Positions 52,311 to 62,499 of a DNA stretch of 64,000 nt are shown here, in pieces; positions within the stretch are counted from its first letter, which is position 1, and every line of letters begins with the position of its first letter. The stretch is taken from the NCBI RefSeq assembly GCF_004365635.1, contig NZ_SOBH01000004.1:62001-126000 (forward strand), read 5' to 3'. Origin of the DNA: Litoreibacter halocynthiae. GTDB lineage: Bacteria > Pseudomonadota > Alphaproteobacteria > Rhodobacterales > Rhodobacteraceae. The notes beneath the pieces are model-generated. The model ran no database searches. It saw only the letters and a list, made by a program, of their open reading frames with translations, and was not told the origin of the DNA. A program made the position numbers and the translations under genes.

Positions 52311-54953
52311 ATGTCCCGCTACAACGCCCGCACCGTAGAACCCAAATGGCAAAAGGCTTGGGACGACGCCCAGACCTTCCTCGCCACACGCGATGATGCG
52401 AAAGAGAAATACTACGTCCTTGAGATGTTCCCCTACCCGTCGGGCCGCATCCACATCGGGCACGTGCGCAACTATACAATGGGCGACGTCATCGCGCGGT
52501 ATAAGTCGTCTTGCGGCTTCTCTGTCTTGCACCCTATGGGCTGGGACGCCTTCGGGATGCCTGCAGAAAACGCCGCAATGGCGATCGGCGGGCACCCCAA
52601 GGAATGGACCTACGGCAACATCGCAGCGATGCGCGACCAGATGAAGCCGCTGGGCCTGTCCATCGACTGGACCCGCGAATTCGCCACCTGCGATCCGGAA
52701 TATTACGGGCAACAGCAGGCCATGTTCATCGACTTCATGGAAAAAGGTCTGGTCTACCGCAAGAACGCAACGGTGAACTGGGACCCCGTGGACATGACCG
52801 TGCTTGCCAACGAGCAGGTAATCGACGGCAAGGGCTGGCGCTCCGACGCGCCGGTGGAGCGGCGCGAGTTGACGCAATGGTTCTTCAAGATCAGCGATTG
52901 GTCTGAGGAATTGCTGTCCGCGCTGGACGGCCTCGACAACTGGCCCGACAAGGTTAAGCTGATGCAGGCGAACTGGATCGGTAAGTCGCGCGGCTTGCAG
53001 TTCGCTTTCGAGCGGACCGACGGTGGCGAAGCAATCGAGGTCTACACCACCCGCCCCGACACGTTGATGGGTGCCAGTTTCATCGGTATCTCGCCTGACC
53101 ATCCTTTGGCGAAGGAACTTGAGGCCTCCGACCCCAAAGCTGCCGCGTTCATCGCAGAGTGTCGCAAAGGTGGAACCACGGCGGAGGCTTTGGAGACAGG
53201 TGAGAAAATCGGCTATGACACGGGCCTGAAGGTCAAGCATCCGCTGAACCCTGACTGGGAGCTGCCGGTCTGGGTCGCCAACTTCATCCTGATGGACTAC
53301 GGCACCGGCGCGATCTTCGCCTGCCCCGCCCACGACCAGCGCGATCTGGATTTCTGCCGCAAGTATGGCTTGCCGGTAATCGACACGTTTTTTGCGCTGG
53401 ACGATCAAACTCCGGTCACGACCGAAGCCTTCGTGCCGCCAAAAACCGACACCGTGAAATGGGTCGACCATTTCGCCGGATTGGATGTGGCGACAGGCGA
53501 AGAGGCTATCGACGCAACCATCGACTTTGTCGAGAAAGCCGGCTGGGGCCAAGGCGTCACCAAATACCGCCTGCGCGATTGGGGCCTTTCGCGCCAACGC
53601 TATTGGGGCTGCCCGATCCCTGTCGTCCACTGCGAAGACTGCGGCGTGGTGCCGGAGAAGAAAGAGAACCTGCCCATCAAGTTGCCCGACGATGTGACCT
53701 TCGACATCCCCGGCAACCCGCTCGACCGCCACCCGACGTGGCGCGACACGCCCTGCCCGTCTTGCGGCAAAGCCGCCAAGCGCGAAACTGACACGATGGA
53801 CACCTTCGTGGACAGCTCTTGGTATTACGCGCGCTTCACCTCGCCCCACGCGAGCACGCCGACCGATATGGCCGATGCGGAATACTGGATGAACGTCGAT
53901 CAGTATATCGGCGGCATCGAGCACGCGATCCTGCATCTGCTCTATTCCCGCTTCTTTGCGCGAGCCATGCACGAAACAGGCCACCTGCCAGCGTCTGCCA
54001 AAGAGCCGTTCAACGCGTTGTTTACACAAGGCATGGTGACACACGCGATCTACCAAACCTACGATAGCAATGGGCGGCGAATATATCACCTGCCCGAAGA
54101 TGTCATAGAATTCACCGATCTTGATGGTCAGAAAAATGCCCTCTTGTCAGTCGATGTTCAAGGGGCGAAAATTGACCCAGACGACGTGGTTTCAATGTCT
54201 TCGCTTTATTCGATGCTCAAGATTAAAGGCATAGCCGAACAGCGGCGCGACACGGTTGAAATCATCCCCTCCGCCAAAATGTCGAAGTCCAAAAAGAACG
54301 TCGTCGATCCCGTGGACATCATCGACCAATACGGCGCGGATACGGCGCGTTGGTTCGTGCTCTCCGACTCGCCTCCCGAGCGCGATGTGGAATGGACCGC
54401 GTCCGGCGCCGAGGCCGCGTGGAAATTCCTTGGCCGCGTCTGGCGCTTGGCTGCGGAGCTGGGTGACGGCGACGATACCGACACCGATCTGGAACGCGCC
54501 ACGGCGCAAGCCATCCGCGAAGTCACGCTGGGCATTGAGACTTTCGGGTTCAATAAGTCCGTCGCCAAGCTCTACGAGTTCGCCAACACCATCTCGAAAT
54601 CCAAGGCCGGAGCAGGCGCAAAACGCAAAGCGGTGAAGACCCTCGCGCAGCTCATGTCCCCCATGACGCCTCACTTGTCAGAGGAAATCTGGGCGCATCT
54701 CGGCGGCGAAGGCCTGATCGCCAACGCCCCTTGGCCCGAAGCTGACGAGGCGCTGTTGGTGCAAGACACCATCACCATGCCAATCCAGATCAACGGCAAA
54801 CGGCGCGGCGAAATCGACGTGAGCGCGGAGGCCTCGAAGGAAGAGGTTGAAAAGCTGGCGCTGGCGCATGATGCTGTGGTGAAGGCTCTCGAAGGACGCG
54901 AGCCGAAGAAACTCATCGTTGTGCCGGGCCGTATCGTCAATGTCGTCATTTAA
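52311..54953 (+). CDS. leuS: Leucyl-tRNA synthetase
   Basis: LeuRS charges tRNA-Leu. It is 880 residues. HIGH is at 48–51 ([13 protein letters not shown]) and KMSKS at 656–660 ([14 protein letters not shown]); the CP1 editing domain (about 225–420) has [13 protein letters not shown]; the zinc-like CEDCG lies around residue 440. Residues about 599–643 form the leucine-specific insertion before KMSKS; there the DNA is clearly AT-richer than the rest. The start follows AGGAAGACCAA. Its end overlaps lptE by 14 bases. Confidence 0.97.
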   Translation: MSRYNARTVEPKWQKAWDDAQTFLATRDDAKEKYYVLEMFPYPSGRIHIGHVRNYTMGDVIARYKSSCGFSVLHPMGWDAFGMPAENAAMAIGGHPKEWTYGNIAAMRDQMKPLGLSIDWTREFATCDPEYYGQQQAMFIDFMEKGLVYRKNATVNWDPVDMTVLANEQVIDGKGWRSDAPVERRELTQWFFKISDWSEELLSALDGLDNWPDKVKLMQANWIGKSRGLQFAFERTDGGEAIEVYTTRPDTLMGASFIGISPDHPLAKELEASDPKAAAFIAECRKGGTTAEALETGEKIGYDTGLKVKHPLNPDWELPVWVANFILMDYGTGAIFACPAHDQRDLDFCRKYGLPVIDTFFALDDQTPVTTEAFVPPKTDTVKWVDHFAGLDVATGEEAIDATIDFVEKAGWGQGVTKYRLRDWGLSRQRYWGCPIPVVHCEDCGVVPEKKENLPIKLPDDVTFDIPGNPLDRHPTWRDTPCPSCGKAAKRETDTMDTFVDSSWYYARFTSPHASTPTDMADAEYWMNVDQYIGGIEHAILHLLYSRFFARAMHETGHLPASAKEPFNALFTQGMVTHAIYQTYDSNGRRIYHLPEDVIEFTDLDGQKNALLSVDVQGAKIDPDDVVSMSSLYSMLKIKGIAEQRRDTVEIIPSAKMSKSKKNVVDPVDIIDQYGADTARWFVLSDSPPERDVEWTASGAEAAWKFLGRVWRLAAELGDGDDTDTDLERATAQAIREVTLGIETFGFNKSVAKLYEFANTISKSKAGAGAKRKAVKTLAQLMSPMTPHLSEEIWAHLGGEGLIANAPWPEADEALLVQDTITMPIQINGKRRGEIDVSAEASKEEVEKLALAHDAVVKALEGREPKKLIVVPGRIVNVVI

Positions 54954-55422
54954 CCGCCGCTTCCTGATTCTTGCTCTGCCAGCCCTCGCCGCGTGCGGGT
55001 TCGAACCGGTCTATGGCACGGGCGGCAGCGCTGAAGGGCTGCGTGGCTCAATCCTTGTTGACGAGCCGACCACGCAAGACAGCTTCAATCTGGTTGCTCA
55101 GCTGGAAAAACGGTTGGGCCGCGCGCAAGCCCCTGTTTACGGCATGAGTGTGACACTCAAGGTCGAAGAAAAGGGTCTCGCCATTTCCGGTTCTAATGAC
55201 ATTACACGATACAATGTGTTGGGAATTGCCGTCTATGTGTTGCGCAATCTGGGTTCGGATGAACAGGTCTACAAAGGCACGGTGAACACGTTCACCGCAT
55301 ATTCTGCGTCTGCGCAACCGGTCGCGACACTTGCAGCAAAGCGCGACGCCAGCGAACGGTTGATGACCGCGCTTGCCGATAAAATCACTACAGATCTGCT
55401 GATCAACTCCGGCAAATTCTGA
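54940..55422 (+). CDS. lptE: LPS-assembly lipoprotein LptE
   Basis: LptE plugs the LptD barrel that inserts LPS in the outer membrane. The 160-residue protein has a signal with lipobox LAAC (Cys19) in [20 protein letters not shown], then FEPVYGTGG, the classic start of mature Lpt[24 protein letters not shown] fits the family beta structure. It starts inside leuS (14-base overlap) and runs one base short of holA, so leuS–lptE–holA is one operon. Confidence 0.92.
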   Translation: MSSFNRRFLILALPALAACGFEPVYGTGGSAEGLRGSILVDEPTTQDSFNLVAQLEKRLGRAQAPVYGMSVTLKVEEKGLAISGSNDITRYNVLGIAVYVLRNLGSDEQVYKGTVNTFTAYSASAQPVATLAAKRDASERLMTALADKITTDLLINSGKF

Positions 55423-55423
55423 C

Positions 55424-56446
55424 ATGAAACTTGCCCCGAAAGACGCCCGCGCGTTCTTCGCCAAACCTGACCCGACCCGTGCTGGCCTTTTGATCTATGG
55501 CCCCGACGCCATGCGCATCGCTATGCGCCGACAGGAAGTTATCGCAGCGCTGGTCGGTCCACAGGGCGAAGAGGAAATGCGCCTGACGCGCATCCCGTCC
55601 TCGGATTTGCGCAAAGATCCCGCAATGCTGATGGACGCAATCAAGGCCCAGGGCTTTTTTCCCGGTGCTCGTGTCGCATTCGTCGAAGACGCAACTGATA
55701 CGGTCGCCAAAGCCATCGACGCAGCGTTGAAGGATTGGCGGCAAGGAGATGCCACTATCCTCGTGACATGCGGACAGCTCACCCCGCGCTCTGCCTTGCG
55801 CAAGATGTTTGAAGCCCACAACAACGCCTATGCGGCGGCAATCTATGCCGATCCGCCCGGCCGCGATGAAATTGAAGCAGAGCTTCGTAAGGCGGGTGTA
55901 ACCGACATTCCACCCGATGCGATGGGCGATTTGATGGACCTTGGGCGTGTTCTCGAGCCGGGTGATTTCCGTCAAACCGTCGAAAAGCTGTCCCTTTATA
56001 AACATGGCGACACCACGCCCGTTACATCTGACGACATCACAAACTGCGCCCCCGCAACATCCGAGGCATCGCTTGATGATGCGCTGGATATCGTCGCGGA
56101 AGGGCGCTTTCAGGAAATCGGCCCGATCCTGACCAAGCTGGAAGCGCAGGGTGTTGCCGCCGTGCGGCTCTGCATCGGTGCGACGCAGCATTTCCGCAAA
56201 CTGCATTTGGCGGCAAGCGATCCCAAAGGCCCGGACGCCGGTATCGCCCGAGCCCGACCACCTGTTCCCTACAAACGCAAAGATCGTATGCTGCGTCAGG
56301 CGCGCGCGTGGGGCACTTACAAACTCGAAACAGCGCTGCGCTTGCTCACCGATACCGACCTGCAGCTTCGATCCGCCAGTACCGCGCCCCAAATGGCACT
56401 GATGGAGCGCGCCCTGATCCGGCTTGCTATGATGAACCGAAGATAA
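55424..56446 (+). CDS. holA: DNA polymerase III delta subunit
   Basis: HolA opens the beta clamp in the clamp loader. It is 340 residues. The start AFFAKPDPTRAGLLIYGPDAMR carries the GPD region; the mid part has FFPGARVAFVEDATDT and ATILVTCGQLTPRSALRKMFE, and the C-terminal collar domain (about 200–335) has RPPVPYKRKDRMLRQARAW. It is directly after lptE, with the GST gene 10 bases downstream on the same strand. Confidence 0.93.
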   Translation: MKLAPKDARAFFAKPDPTRAGLLIYGPDAMRIAMRRQEVIAALVGPQGEEEMRLTRIPSSDLRKDPAMLMDAIKAQGFFPGARVAFVEDATDTVAKAIDAALKDWRQGDATILVTCGQLTPRSALRKMFEAHNNAYAAAIYADPPGRDEIEAELRKAGVTDIPPDAMGDLMDLGRVLEPGDFRQTVEKLSLYKHGDTTPVTSDDITNCAPATSEASLDDALDIVAEGRFQEIGPILTKLEAQGVAAVRLCIGATQHFRKLHLAASDPKGPDAGIARARPPVPYKRKDRMLRQARAWGTYKLETALRLLTDTDLQLRSASTAPQMALMERALIRLAMMNRR

Positions 56447-56456
56447 GGACGACTGA

Positions 56457-57044
56457 ATGTATACGCTGATCGGGTTGACCAAGACACGCACATTTCGAGT
56501 GAAATGGGCCTTGGAGGAGTTGGGACTGCCCTTCACGCAACTTCAGGCGGCACCCCGATCTGACGAGGCAATGGAATACAATCCGTCCGGCAAGGTTCCT
56601 GCCTTGATCGCAGATGGCGCAACGCTGACAGACAGCACAGCGATCATCACATTTCTTGCCGACAAGCATAATGGGCTGACGCTCAAGGCAGGGTCTTTGG
56701 GCCGCGCACGTCAGGATGGATTTACCAATATGATCCTCGACGAATTTGACGCTGTGTTGTGGACAGCTGCGCGGCACAGTTTCATACTTCCCGAAGAGAA
56801 ACGCGTGCCAGAAGTTAAAGACTCTTTGAAATGGGAGTTCGCCCGCTCGGAAGCCACATTGGTCGCTCAAATGGGTGATGGGCCCTTCCTGATGGGAGAC
56901 GAATTCACCATCGCAGATATCGTACTAGCACACTGCCTTGATTGGGCGATTGGCGCGAAGTTCGGCATCTCGCAAACGCGTTTGAAAGAGTACCTTTCCC
57001 GTATTCACAAGCGGCCCGCCTATAAAACGGCTCGTGCCGACTGA
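56457..57044 (+). CDS. Glutathione S-transferase family protein
   Basis: A 195-residue GST. The thioredoxin-like N-terminus has MYTLIGLTKTRTFRVKWALEELGLPF, with NPSGKVPALIADGATLTDSTAI as the G-site block (Ser/Thr in place of DES). The helical C-terminus contains MGDEFTIADIVLAHCLDWA, the family's capping-box position. The role (detoxification, disulfide handling) is undecided. It follows holA closely and is convergent with the BaiN-like gene. Confidence 0.9.
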   Translation: MYTLIGLTKTRTFRVKWALEELGLPFTQLQAAPRSDEAMEYNPSGKVPALIADGATLTDSTAIITFLADKHNGLTLKAGSLGRARQDGFTNMILDEFDAVLWTAARHSFILPEEKRVPEVKDSLKWEFARSEATLVAQMGDGPFLMGDEFTIADIVLAHCLDWAIGAKFGISQTRLKEYLSRIHKRPAYKTARAD

Positions 57045-57063
57045 CCGTGCTTTTGATCTAGTG

Positions 57064-58251
57064 CTAAGATTTATTGTTTGCAGACGGGCGCGACGCATAG
57101 TCGGCGGCGGCCATACCCGCCCAACGTCCTGTCGCCAGACATCCGGTGAGAAGGTAGCCACCGGTTGGCGCTTCCCAATCCAGCATTTCACCAGCGGCAA
57201 AAACGCCCGGACGTGCGCGCAACATAAGTTTTCTGTCGAGAGTCTCCTCAGCCAACCCGCCAGCAGTCGAAATTGCCTCATCCATTGGCCGCGGCCCGTT
57301 GTGACGGACGCGGAGTGCTTTGATGACGGCGGATAATTCGATGGGATCATCAGGCAGGGGCCGCGCAAATTCTTGCAACAGGGCAAGTTTCACGGGCTCC
57401 AGCTTCAAATTTTTGCGCATGTGATTAGACCAGCTGTCTTTGCCGCGCCTGCGTTTTAGTCGCTTGCCGACTTCCTCTAGGGACAGATCAGGCAGCAGAT
57501 CTATCGTCAAAGCCGCGCCGTCGCGCACCGCCGCCGAAACGGCATAAATGCCACCACCTTCGAGTCCCTTCGCAGATATGACTGCTTCGCCCCGTATTGT
57601 CGGGCCACCTACCCCGAACGCGACGTTCTTCAACGGCGACCCAAGATGGTCATTCATGTGCGATGACCATTCCACCACAAAGCCCATGTTGGCGGGCTTG
57701 AATGGATTTAGATCAGACACCTCGAACTGCTTCGCCCACGCCCCGTCCGAACCCAATTTCCGCCAAGATGCCCCGCCCATCGCTAAAACAGTGACTGATG
57801 GTGCAAGTTCAACTGGACCGTCGGGAGTTTGGAAAAGGCAAGCGTCACCATTCCACCCGGCCCACTGCCAACGAGTCTTTATCGTCACGTCTTTATTGAC
57901 CAAACGGCCGAGCCATGCCCGCAACAAAGGGGAGGCTTTCATTGCCTTGGGAAATACTCTCCCAGTTGATCCGGTAAATATCTGTTGGTCCAAATCTTCC
58001 GCCCAAGCCATGACTTCGACGGGGCCGAATTCCCTAAGTGCAGGTAGAAGCCAGTCAGCTTTAAAGGCCTTGAAGAAGATATCATCGGGTTCATCCTTTG
58101 TAAGGTTTAGACCTGATTTCCCCGCCATCAGAAACTTGCGCCCCACGGAGGGTTTTTGCTCCGCAATGGTGACCGAGTGCCCCGCATCCGCCAGCATCTC
58201 TGCCGCCATCAGACCAGCCGGTCCAGCCCCGATAACGAGAGCCTCGCTCAC
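57064..58251 (-). CDS. BaiN/HI0933-like flavoprotein
   Basis: A 395-residue NAD(P)/FAD-dependent protein of the HI0933/BaiN type (TIGR03862-like). The N-terminal FAD motif is VIGAGPAGLMAAEMLADAG, then VGRKFLMAGKSGLNLT, the family hallmark. The end, FAAGEMLDWEAPTGGYLLTGCLATGR, is the second FAD block. The start is GTG at 58251, overlapping the stop of the MscS gene (GTGA), so both are coupled. Substrate unknown; in gut bacteria a relative acts on bile acids, a role not expected here. Confidence 0.9.
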   Translation of the reverse strand: MSEALVIGAGPAGLMAAEMLADAGHSVTIAEQKPSVGRKFLMAGKSGLNLTKDEPDDIFFKAFKADWLLPALREFGPVEVMAWAEDLDQQIFTGSTGRVFPKAMKASPLLRAWLGRLVNKDVTIKTRWQWAGWNGDACLFQTPDGPVELAPSVTVLAMGGASWRKLGSDGAWAKQFEVSDLNPFKPANMGFVVEWSSHMNDHLGSPLKNVAFGVGGPTIRGEAVISAKGLEGGGIYAVSAAVRDGAALTIDLLPDLSLEEVGKRLKRRRGKDSWSNHMRKNLKLEPVKLALLQEFARPLPDDPIELSAVIKALRVRHNGPRPMDEAISTAGGLAEETLDRKLMLRARPGVFAAGEMLDWEAPTGGYLLTGCLATGRWAGMAAADYASRPSANNKS

Positions 58252-59558
58252 TTGGGCATCTCGCCTTTGAACTCGATAACACGGTGCGGATACGGAATTT
58301 GAATGCCGTTGTCTTTCAGCGCGTTCCAGATGAGGAACAACACATCAGACGTATATTTGTGCCGCCCGTCGTCAATGCCGTTCACCCAGAACTCCACCGA
58401 GAAATCTATTCCGCTATCACCAAAGCCACGAAGCTCACAGTCGGCAGGATATGGTTCCGCAAGCACATCGGGATGACCCTGCACGGCAGCCTCTACAATC
58501 GCCGGGACTGTGTTGATGTCGGTATCGTAGGACACCGAGAACTCGGCCTCGTATCTGTTTGCAGAACCTTGATCGGAGTAGTTGATCACGCGGGTTACGA
58601 TGAAGTCCTCGTTCGGAACAACAATCCATCGCCCGTCATAGGTTTCCAGAATAATCGCGCGCGCAGTCATCTTGACGATTGTGCCAGCCTCACCGCCATC
58701 AAGCTCGACAAAGTCGCCAACAGTCGCCTGACCTTCCAGCAACAAGATGACACCGGATATGAAGTTGGAGGCGATCTTTTGAAGGCCGAAACCAAGACCA
58801 ACACCAATGGCACCACCCAACACGGCGAGGCTGCCAAGGCTGATCCCCATAATGTTCATCAAGAGCAGGAACGCGGCGCCAAAAATTATGATCTCGACAG
58901 TTTTTACCGCCAGTTGGCGGGTCGCCGGTCGCAGCTCTTTTTGCTTGCTAATCATCGCGGCGCTTTGATCGTTCGACCAGCGCCCCAGCCAGAATAGCAA
59001 CGAGCCTGCGATCAATCCTCGCACCAGCGACATCAGCGAGAATGAGATATTCCCAAGACCAACCCGAAACTCGGACAACGCTGTGGTTGCCGTGTCCAGA
59101 AGATCAACAGCGTAAAGCGCTGCTACGGGGATAAGAATAAACTTGCCAAGCAGTTTCAGGAACGGGTCGGATATAATGCGGTGGACAAGCCTACGCGCTG
59201 CGAGAAACAGGAAAACCCGTTTGCCGAAGGCGATCACTGCTCCGCTGTCGAAGAGTGAACGCACGACTTGTTCACCGACCGCCGTGAACGCATAGGCTAG
59301 CAGCGGGAGCATCAGTGGTAAGAAACGAAGAACGAAGCGGCGTGCGGTGGCGATGAGTCCGTCGGCGTCCTCTGCCGGGGTAAGTAAACCCCGAAGCGCA
59401 TTGTTGATGCGTCGGCTTAGAAGCCACGCCAATCCAAAAGCGACTACCAATAAGGCAAACTGAGACCAGGCCGCAGGGCTTGTCAGCCAGCTAAGCGCCA
59501 GTTCCCAGCCTTGCTCGCCATAGCCCAACATTTTCTGAACAAACGGATTGCTTTCCAT
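58248..59558 (-). CDS. Mechanosensitive ion channel family (MscS) protein
   Basis: A 436-residue MscS-type channel. Several N-terminal helices (about 20–230) precede the pore helix (about 240–275) with GAAFLLLMNIMGISLGSLAVLGGAIGVGLGFGLQKIASNFISGVILL (core GVGLGFGLQKIASN). The beta domain has GDFVELDGGEAGTIVKMTARAIILETYDGRWIVVPN. It releases osmolytes on hypo-osmotic shock. It overlaps the BaiN-like gene by four bases. Length and helix count suit a mid-size MscS paralog. Confidence 0.93.
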   Translation of the reverse strand: MESNPFVQKMLGYGEQGWELALSWLTSPAAWSQFALLVVAFGLAWLLSRRINNALRGLLTPAEDADGLIATARRFVLRFLPLMLPLLAYAFTAVGEQVVRSLFDSGAVIAFGKRVFLFLAARRLVHRIISDPFLKLLGKFILIPVAALYAVDLLDTATTALSEFRVGLGNISFSLMSLVRGLIAGSLLFWLGRWSNDQSAAMISKQKELRPATRQLAVKTVEIIIFGAAFLLLMNIMGISLGSLAVLGGAIGVGLGFGLQKIASNFISGVILLLEGQATVGDFVELDGGEAGTIVKMTARAIILETYDGRWIVVPNEDFIVTRVINYSDQGSANRYEAEFSVSYDTDINTVPAIVEAAVQGHPDVLAEPYPADCELRGFGDSGIDFSVEFWVNGIDDGRHKYTSDVLFLIWNALKDNGIQIPYPHRVIEFKGEMPK

Positions 59559-59659
59559 CGCATGCGCCTTTGGTCGTTCCGGAGTGTTTGATAACCTCTA
59601 GTCCGTCACCGAAAGCAAAGAAAGCCCTATGGGGCGGGCGCTTCACTGAATGAAGCCCC

Positions 59660-60271
59660 TTAGCCAAGCATCGCCTTGATCGCAGCCGCATGTTCTGGCG
59701 TGGCTACAACCACATCTTCCGCCAATGACTTGGCAGCGTCGAGCAAATCGCCGGATTCCACGATCCGGTCCACCAAGCCCCACTGGAGGGCTTCCGTCGC
59801 CTCGACTTTCTGCCCTGCCACCAGGATCATCTTGGCCCTTGCGGGGCCGACCAGTGCGACCAAGCGTGCGGGGTCTGAGGGTTGCGGAAGGAACCCGAGC
59901 CTCATCACCGGATAGAAGAACTTCGCAGTCGGCACGCAAATACGCAGATCGCAGGCAAGCGCCATTCCCATGGCCCCGCCCGCTAAGGTACCATTTAAGG
60001 CGGCGATGCTCAGACCCGGGAAATCCGCTATGGCCTTTGATAAGCGTTCCCAAATCGGATCGGTGGCCAACCCCGCCTTTGCCGCCTCCATATCCGCGCC
60101 TGCGCTGAAAACCTTGCCTTCACCGGTCAAAATTATGGCCTGCACCTCACCCGCCGCAGACTCTACAGCAATTGCCAAGTCTCTCAGCATGCGGCGTGTC
60201 AGCGAGTTTGCCTTCTCGGGTCGGTTGATCTTGATGACCCAAATGGCGTCGCCCTTGCTCACCTCAATCAT
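59660..60271 (-). CDS. Crotonase-fold protein lacking both hydratase glutamates
   Basis: A 203-residue crotonase-family protein, shorter than normal (about 255). INRPEKANSLTRRM, FSAGADMEA and NGTLAGGAMGMALACD define the fold. A gapless alignment to rat enoyl-CoA hydratase puts Gly102 where Glu144 belongs and Val122 where Glu164 belongs, so hydratase activity is unlikely; an isomerase, dehalogenase or hydrolase-type reaction is possible. The SDR gene upstream overlaps it (ATGA), so they are co-translated. The C-terminal trimer domain is short. Confidence 0.88.
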   Translation of the reverse strand: MIEVSKGDAIWVIKINRPEKANSLTRRMLRDLAIAVESAAGEVQAIILTGEGKVFSAGADMEAAKAGLATDPIWERLSKAIADFPGLSIAALNGTLAGGAMGMALACDLRICVPTAKFFYPVMRLGFLPQPSDPARLVALVGPARAKMILVAGQKVEATEALQWGLVDRIVESGDLLDAAKSLAEDVVVATPEHAAAIKAMLG

Positions 60272-61023
60272 TCTCCAAGGCCCACCCGCCGACGAACATC
60301 TTCGTCACGCAGCGAGACTTCTTCACCCAAGAACGCGTCCGCATCCGCGCCACACATCCACAGCAACGCCTTGGCGGGCCATTCAGCCGGAATATGCACC
60401 GAAGGGTCTAACTCACTTACTGGATTGATGCCGCTAGCCTTGATTTTCACCTGCATTTCAGTCGCGACCGTGCCCGGCGAAAGCCCCATAACGCGGATAC
60501 CCGCATCGCCATGCTCTTTATGAATACAGCGTGTCAACATGGCGGCACCGGCTTTTGATGAACAATAGGCACTCCAACCCTCCATCGGGCCATGCGCCGC
60601 GCCGGAGCTGATGTTTAGTATCGTTCCCGAACCTTGGGATAGCATCGTCGGCAATGTTGATCTCACGCCATAGTAGACACCTTTGAGATTCACATCGATC
60701 AATTTGGCCCATTCCTTAGGGTCGCTGTTTTCCAATCGCGAGATGGGGTCGATTAGGCCGGCATTGTTCACCAATATGTCGATGCGGCCGGTTTGCTCCA
60801 TGGCAACCGTCACGGCCTTGGACCAATCGTCGTAGTTGGCTACATCTGCGGGACAAACAATCGCCTGCGCTCCGATCTCAGCCGCCAGCACTTCCAAATC
60901 ACGCGTGCTTCTTGCGAGCAGTACAACATGCGCGCCAGCGGCAGCCATTATGCGTGCGGTATCTGCCCCGATGCCTCTGCTAGCGCCGGTGATAAGCGCT
61001 GTTTTTCCCGTAAGATCAACCAT
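60268..61023 (-). CDS. Short-chain dehydrogenase/reductase
   Basis: A 251-residue SDR. The cofactor motif is ALITGASRGIGADTARI; NNAG, catalytic ISSGAAHG Ser, and YCSSKAG (Tyr, Lys) are all present. Classical NAD(P)-dependent oxidation or reduction of an alcohol or ketone is expected; the partner crotonase-type gene suggests an acyl-CoA or related substrate. The ATG at 61023 follows GGAGAGTTCC. It is divergent from the PmbA gene. Confidence 0.92.
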   Translation of the reverse strand: MVDLTGKTALITGASRGIGADTARIMAAAGAHVVLLARSTRDLEVLAAEIGAQAIVCPADVANYDDWSKAVTVAMEQTGRIDILVNNAGLIDPISRLENSDPKEWAKLIDVNLKGVYYGVRSTLPTMLSQGSGTILNISSGAAHGPMEGWSAYCSSKAGAAMLTRCIHKEHGDAGIRVMGLSPGTVATEMQVKIKASGINPVSELDPSVHIPAEWPAKALLWMCGADADAFLGEEVSLRDEDVRRRVGLGE

Positions 61024-61152
61024 GGAACTCTCCAAAAAACTTACGCTATCTGACCCACCCGACGACGAAGTTGCAAGCAATCCTTGCCATGGCGCCTTGC
61101 AAGCCTCCGCTCACAAGACTACGTCCACGTGTAGATTTATCGGAGCTCTCCC

Positions 61153-62499
61153 ATGTCCCAAGACCTGTCTGCCCTGACCGACCGCATGCTGCTTGCCGCC
61201 CGAAAGGCTGGTGCCGATAGCGCGGACGCGATGGCCGTTGACGGGACTTCCGTGTCCATTGATGTGCTTGGCGGGAAGCTGGAGCATGCCGAACGATCCG
61301 AGGGCATAGATATCGGTCTGCGCGTGATGATCGGCCAGAGACAGGCCGTTGTTTCGTCCTCATTATTCGACGATGCGACTTTAAGCACGATGGCGGAGCG
61401 CGCCGTTGCTATGGCGAAAGAAGCACCGGAGGATCCTTATATCGGCCTCGCTGACCCATCGCAGTTTGCCAAGGATTGGGATGTCGATGCGCTAGAGCTT
61501 TTTGATCCAACAGCCGAACCCAAAGCGGCGGATTTGGAAGAGAACGCCAAGCGTGCGGAAGCCTCCGCCTTGGCACAGGATGGTATTAATCAGGTTCAGT
61601 CCGCCTCTGCCGGTTATGGTCGTCGGCGCATTCACCTTGCAACGTCCAACGGCTTTTCGGGTGGATACCGCAGATCAAGTCGCAGTCTTTCTTGTGTGGC
61701 CATTGCGGGCGAAGGAAGCGCGATGGAGCGCGACTATTATGGCGAAAGCCGGATTTTCCAGAACGAGCTGCCCAGTGCTGATGATGTCGGACGCATAGCA
61801 GCGGAGCGCACAATTGCCCGCACCGGTGCCCGCCGCCCAAAAACTGGATCATACCCCGTGATTTTTGACGAGCGTATTGCATCCTCGCTAATCGGCCATC
61901 TTCTTGTCGCGTCAAACGGATCAATGATCTCGCGAGGTTCCTCTTGGTTAATGGGGAAACTGGGCGAGCAGATTTTGCCTTCGGGCCTTGCGATCACCGA
62001 GAACCCCCACCGCCCTCGCATTTCCGGCTCGAAGCCGTTTGACGGTGAAGGGCTTCCTACAGCACCGCGTGACATCGTGCGGAACGGGGTTTTGCAAAGC
62101 TGGACACTGGACCTTGCCAATGCCCGCAAGCTGGGCTTGGAAAGCACCGCGTCCGCATCTCGCGGAACCTCTGGGCCGCCCGGCCCATCAGTGTCCAATA
62201 TCGCGCTCACGCAAGGGGATCGCAGCCTGCAAGACTTGATGAAAGAAATGGGAACCGGGCTTTGGATTACTTCGATGATCGGATCGACGATTAATCCAAA
62301 CACAGGTGACTATTCACGCGGCGCATCAGGTATCTGGGTTGAAAATGGCGAGCCTCAATATGCAATCAACGAATGCACTGTCGCAGGAAATTTGCTAGAC
62401 ATGTTGCCACGGATTCAACCGGCCAACGATGCCCGAACTTACCTGTCGCGCGTAGTTCCCAGCCTTCTTGTTGAAGGGCTAACCCTTGCCGGCGACTGA
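61153..62499 (+). CDS. pmbA: TldD/PmbA family metalloprotease
   Basis: A 448-residue member of the TldD/PmbA pair, which process modified peptides such as microcin B17 precursors and CcdA. Blocks include GAPADSADAMAVDGTS-like start (here GADSADAMAVDG), SSLFDDATL, and GDYSRGASGIWVENGEP near the end. PmbA (TldE) lacks the metal HEXXXH motif; I see none here, so PmbA is more likely than TldD. It overlaps cysQ by 14 bases in a run toward waaA. Confidence 0.9.
   Translation: MSQDLSALTDRMLLAARKAGADSADAMAVDGTSVSIDVLGGKLEHAERSEGIDIGLRVMIGQRQAVVSSSLFDDATLSTMAERAVAMAKEAPEDPYIGLADPSQFAKDWDVDALELFDPTAEPKAADLEENAKRAEASALAQDGINQVQSASAGYGRRRIHLATSNGFSGGYRRSSRSLSCVAIAGEGSAMERDYYGESRIFQNELPSADDVGRIAAERTIARTGARRPKTGSYPVIFDERIASSLIGHLLVASNGSMISRGSSWLMGKLGEQILPSGLAITENPHRPRISGSKPFDGEGLPTAPRDIVRNGVLQSWTLDLANARKLGLESTASASRGTSGPPGPSVSNIALTQGDRSLQDLMKEMGTGLWITSMIGSTINPNTGDYSRGASGIWVENGEPQYAINECTVAGNLLDMLPRIQPANDARTYLSRVVPSLLVEGLTLAGD

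Noticed and set aside
52185-54089. A 634-codon minus-strand frame across leuS
   Set aside because: It is the mirror of LeuRS codons and shows repeated RV/HR/FV patterns without a domain; leuS is well supported on the other strand.
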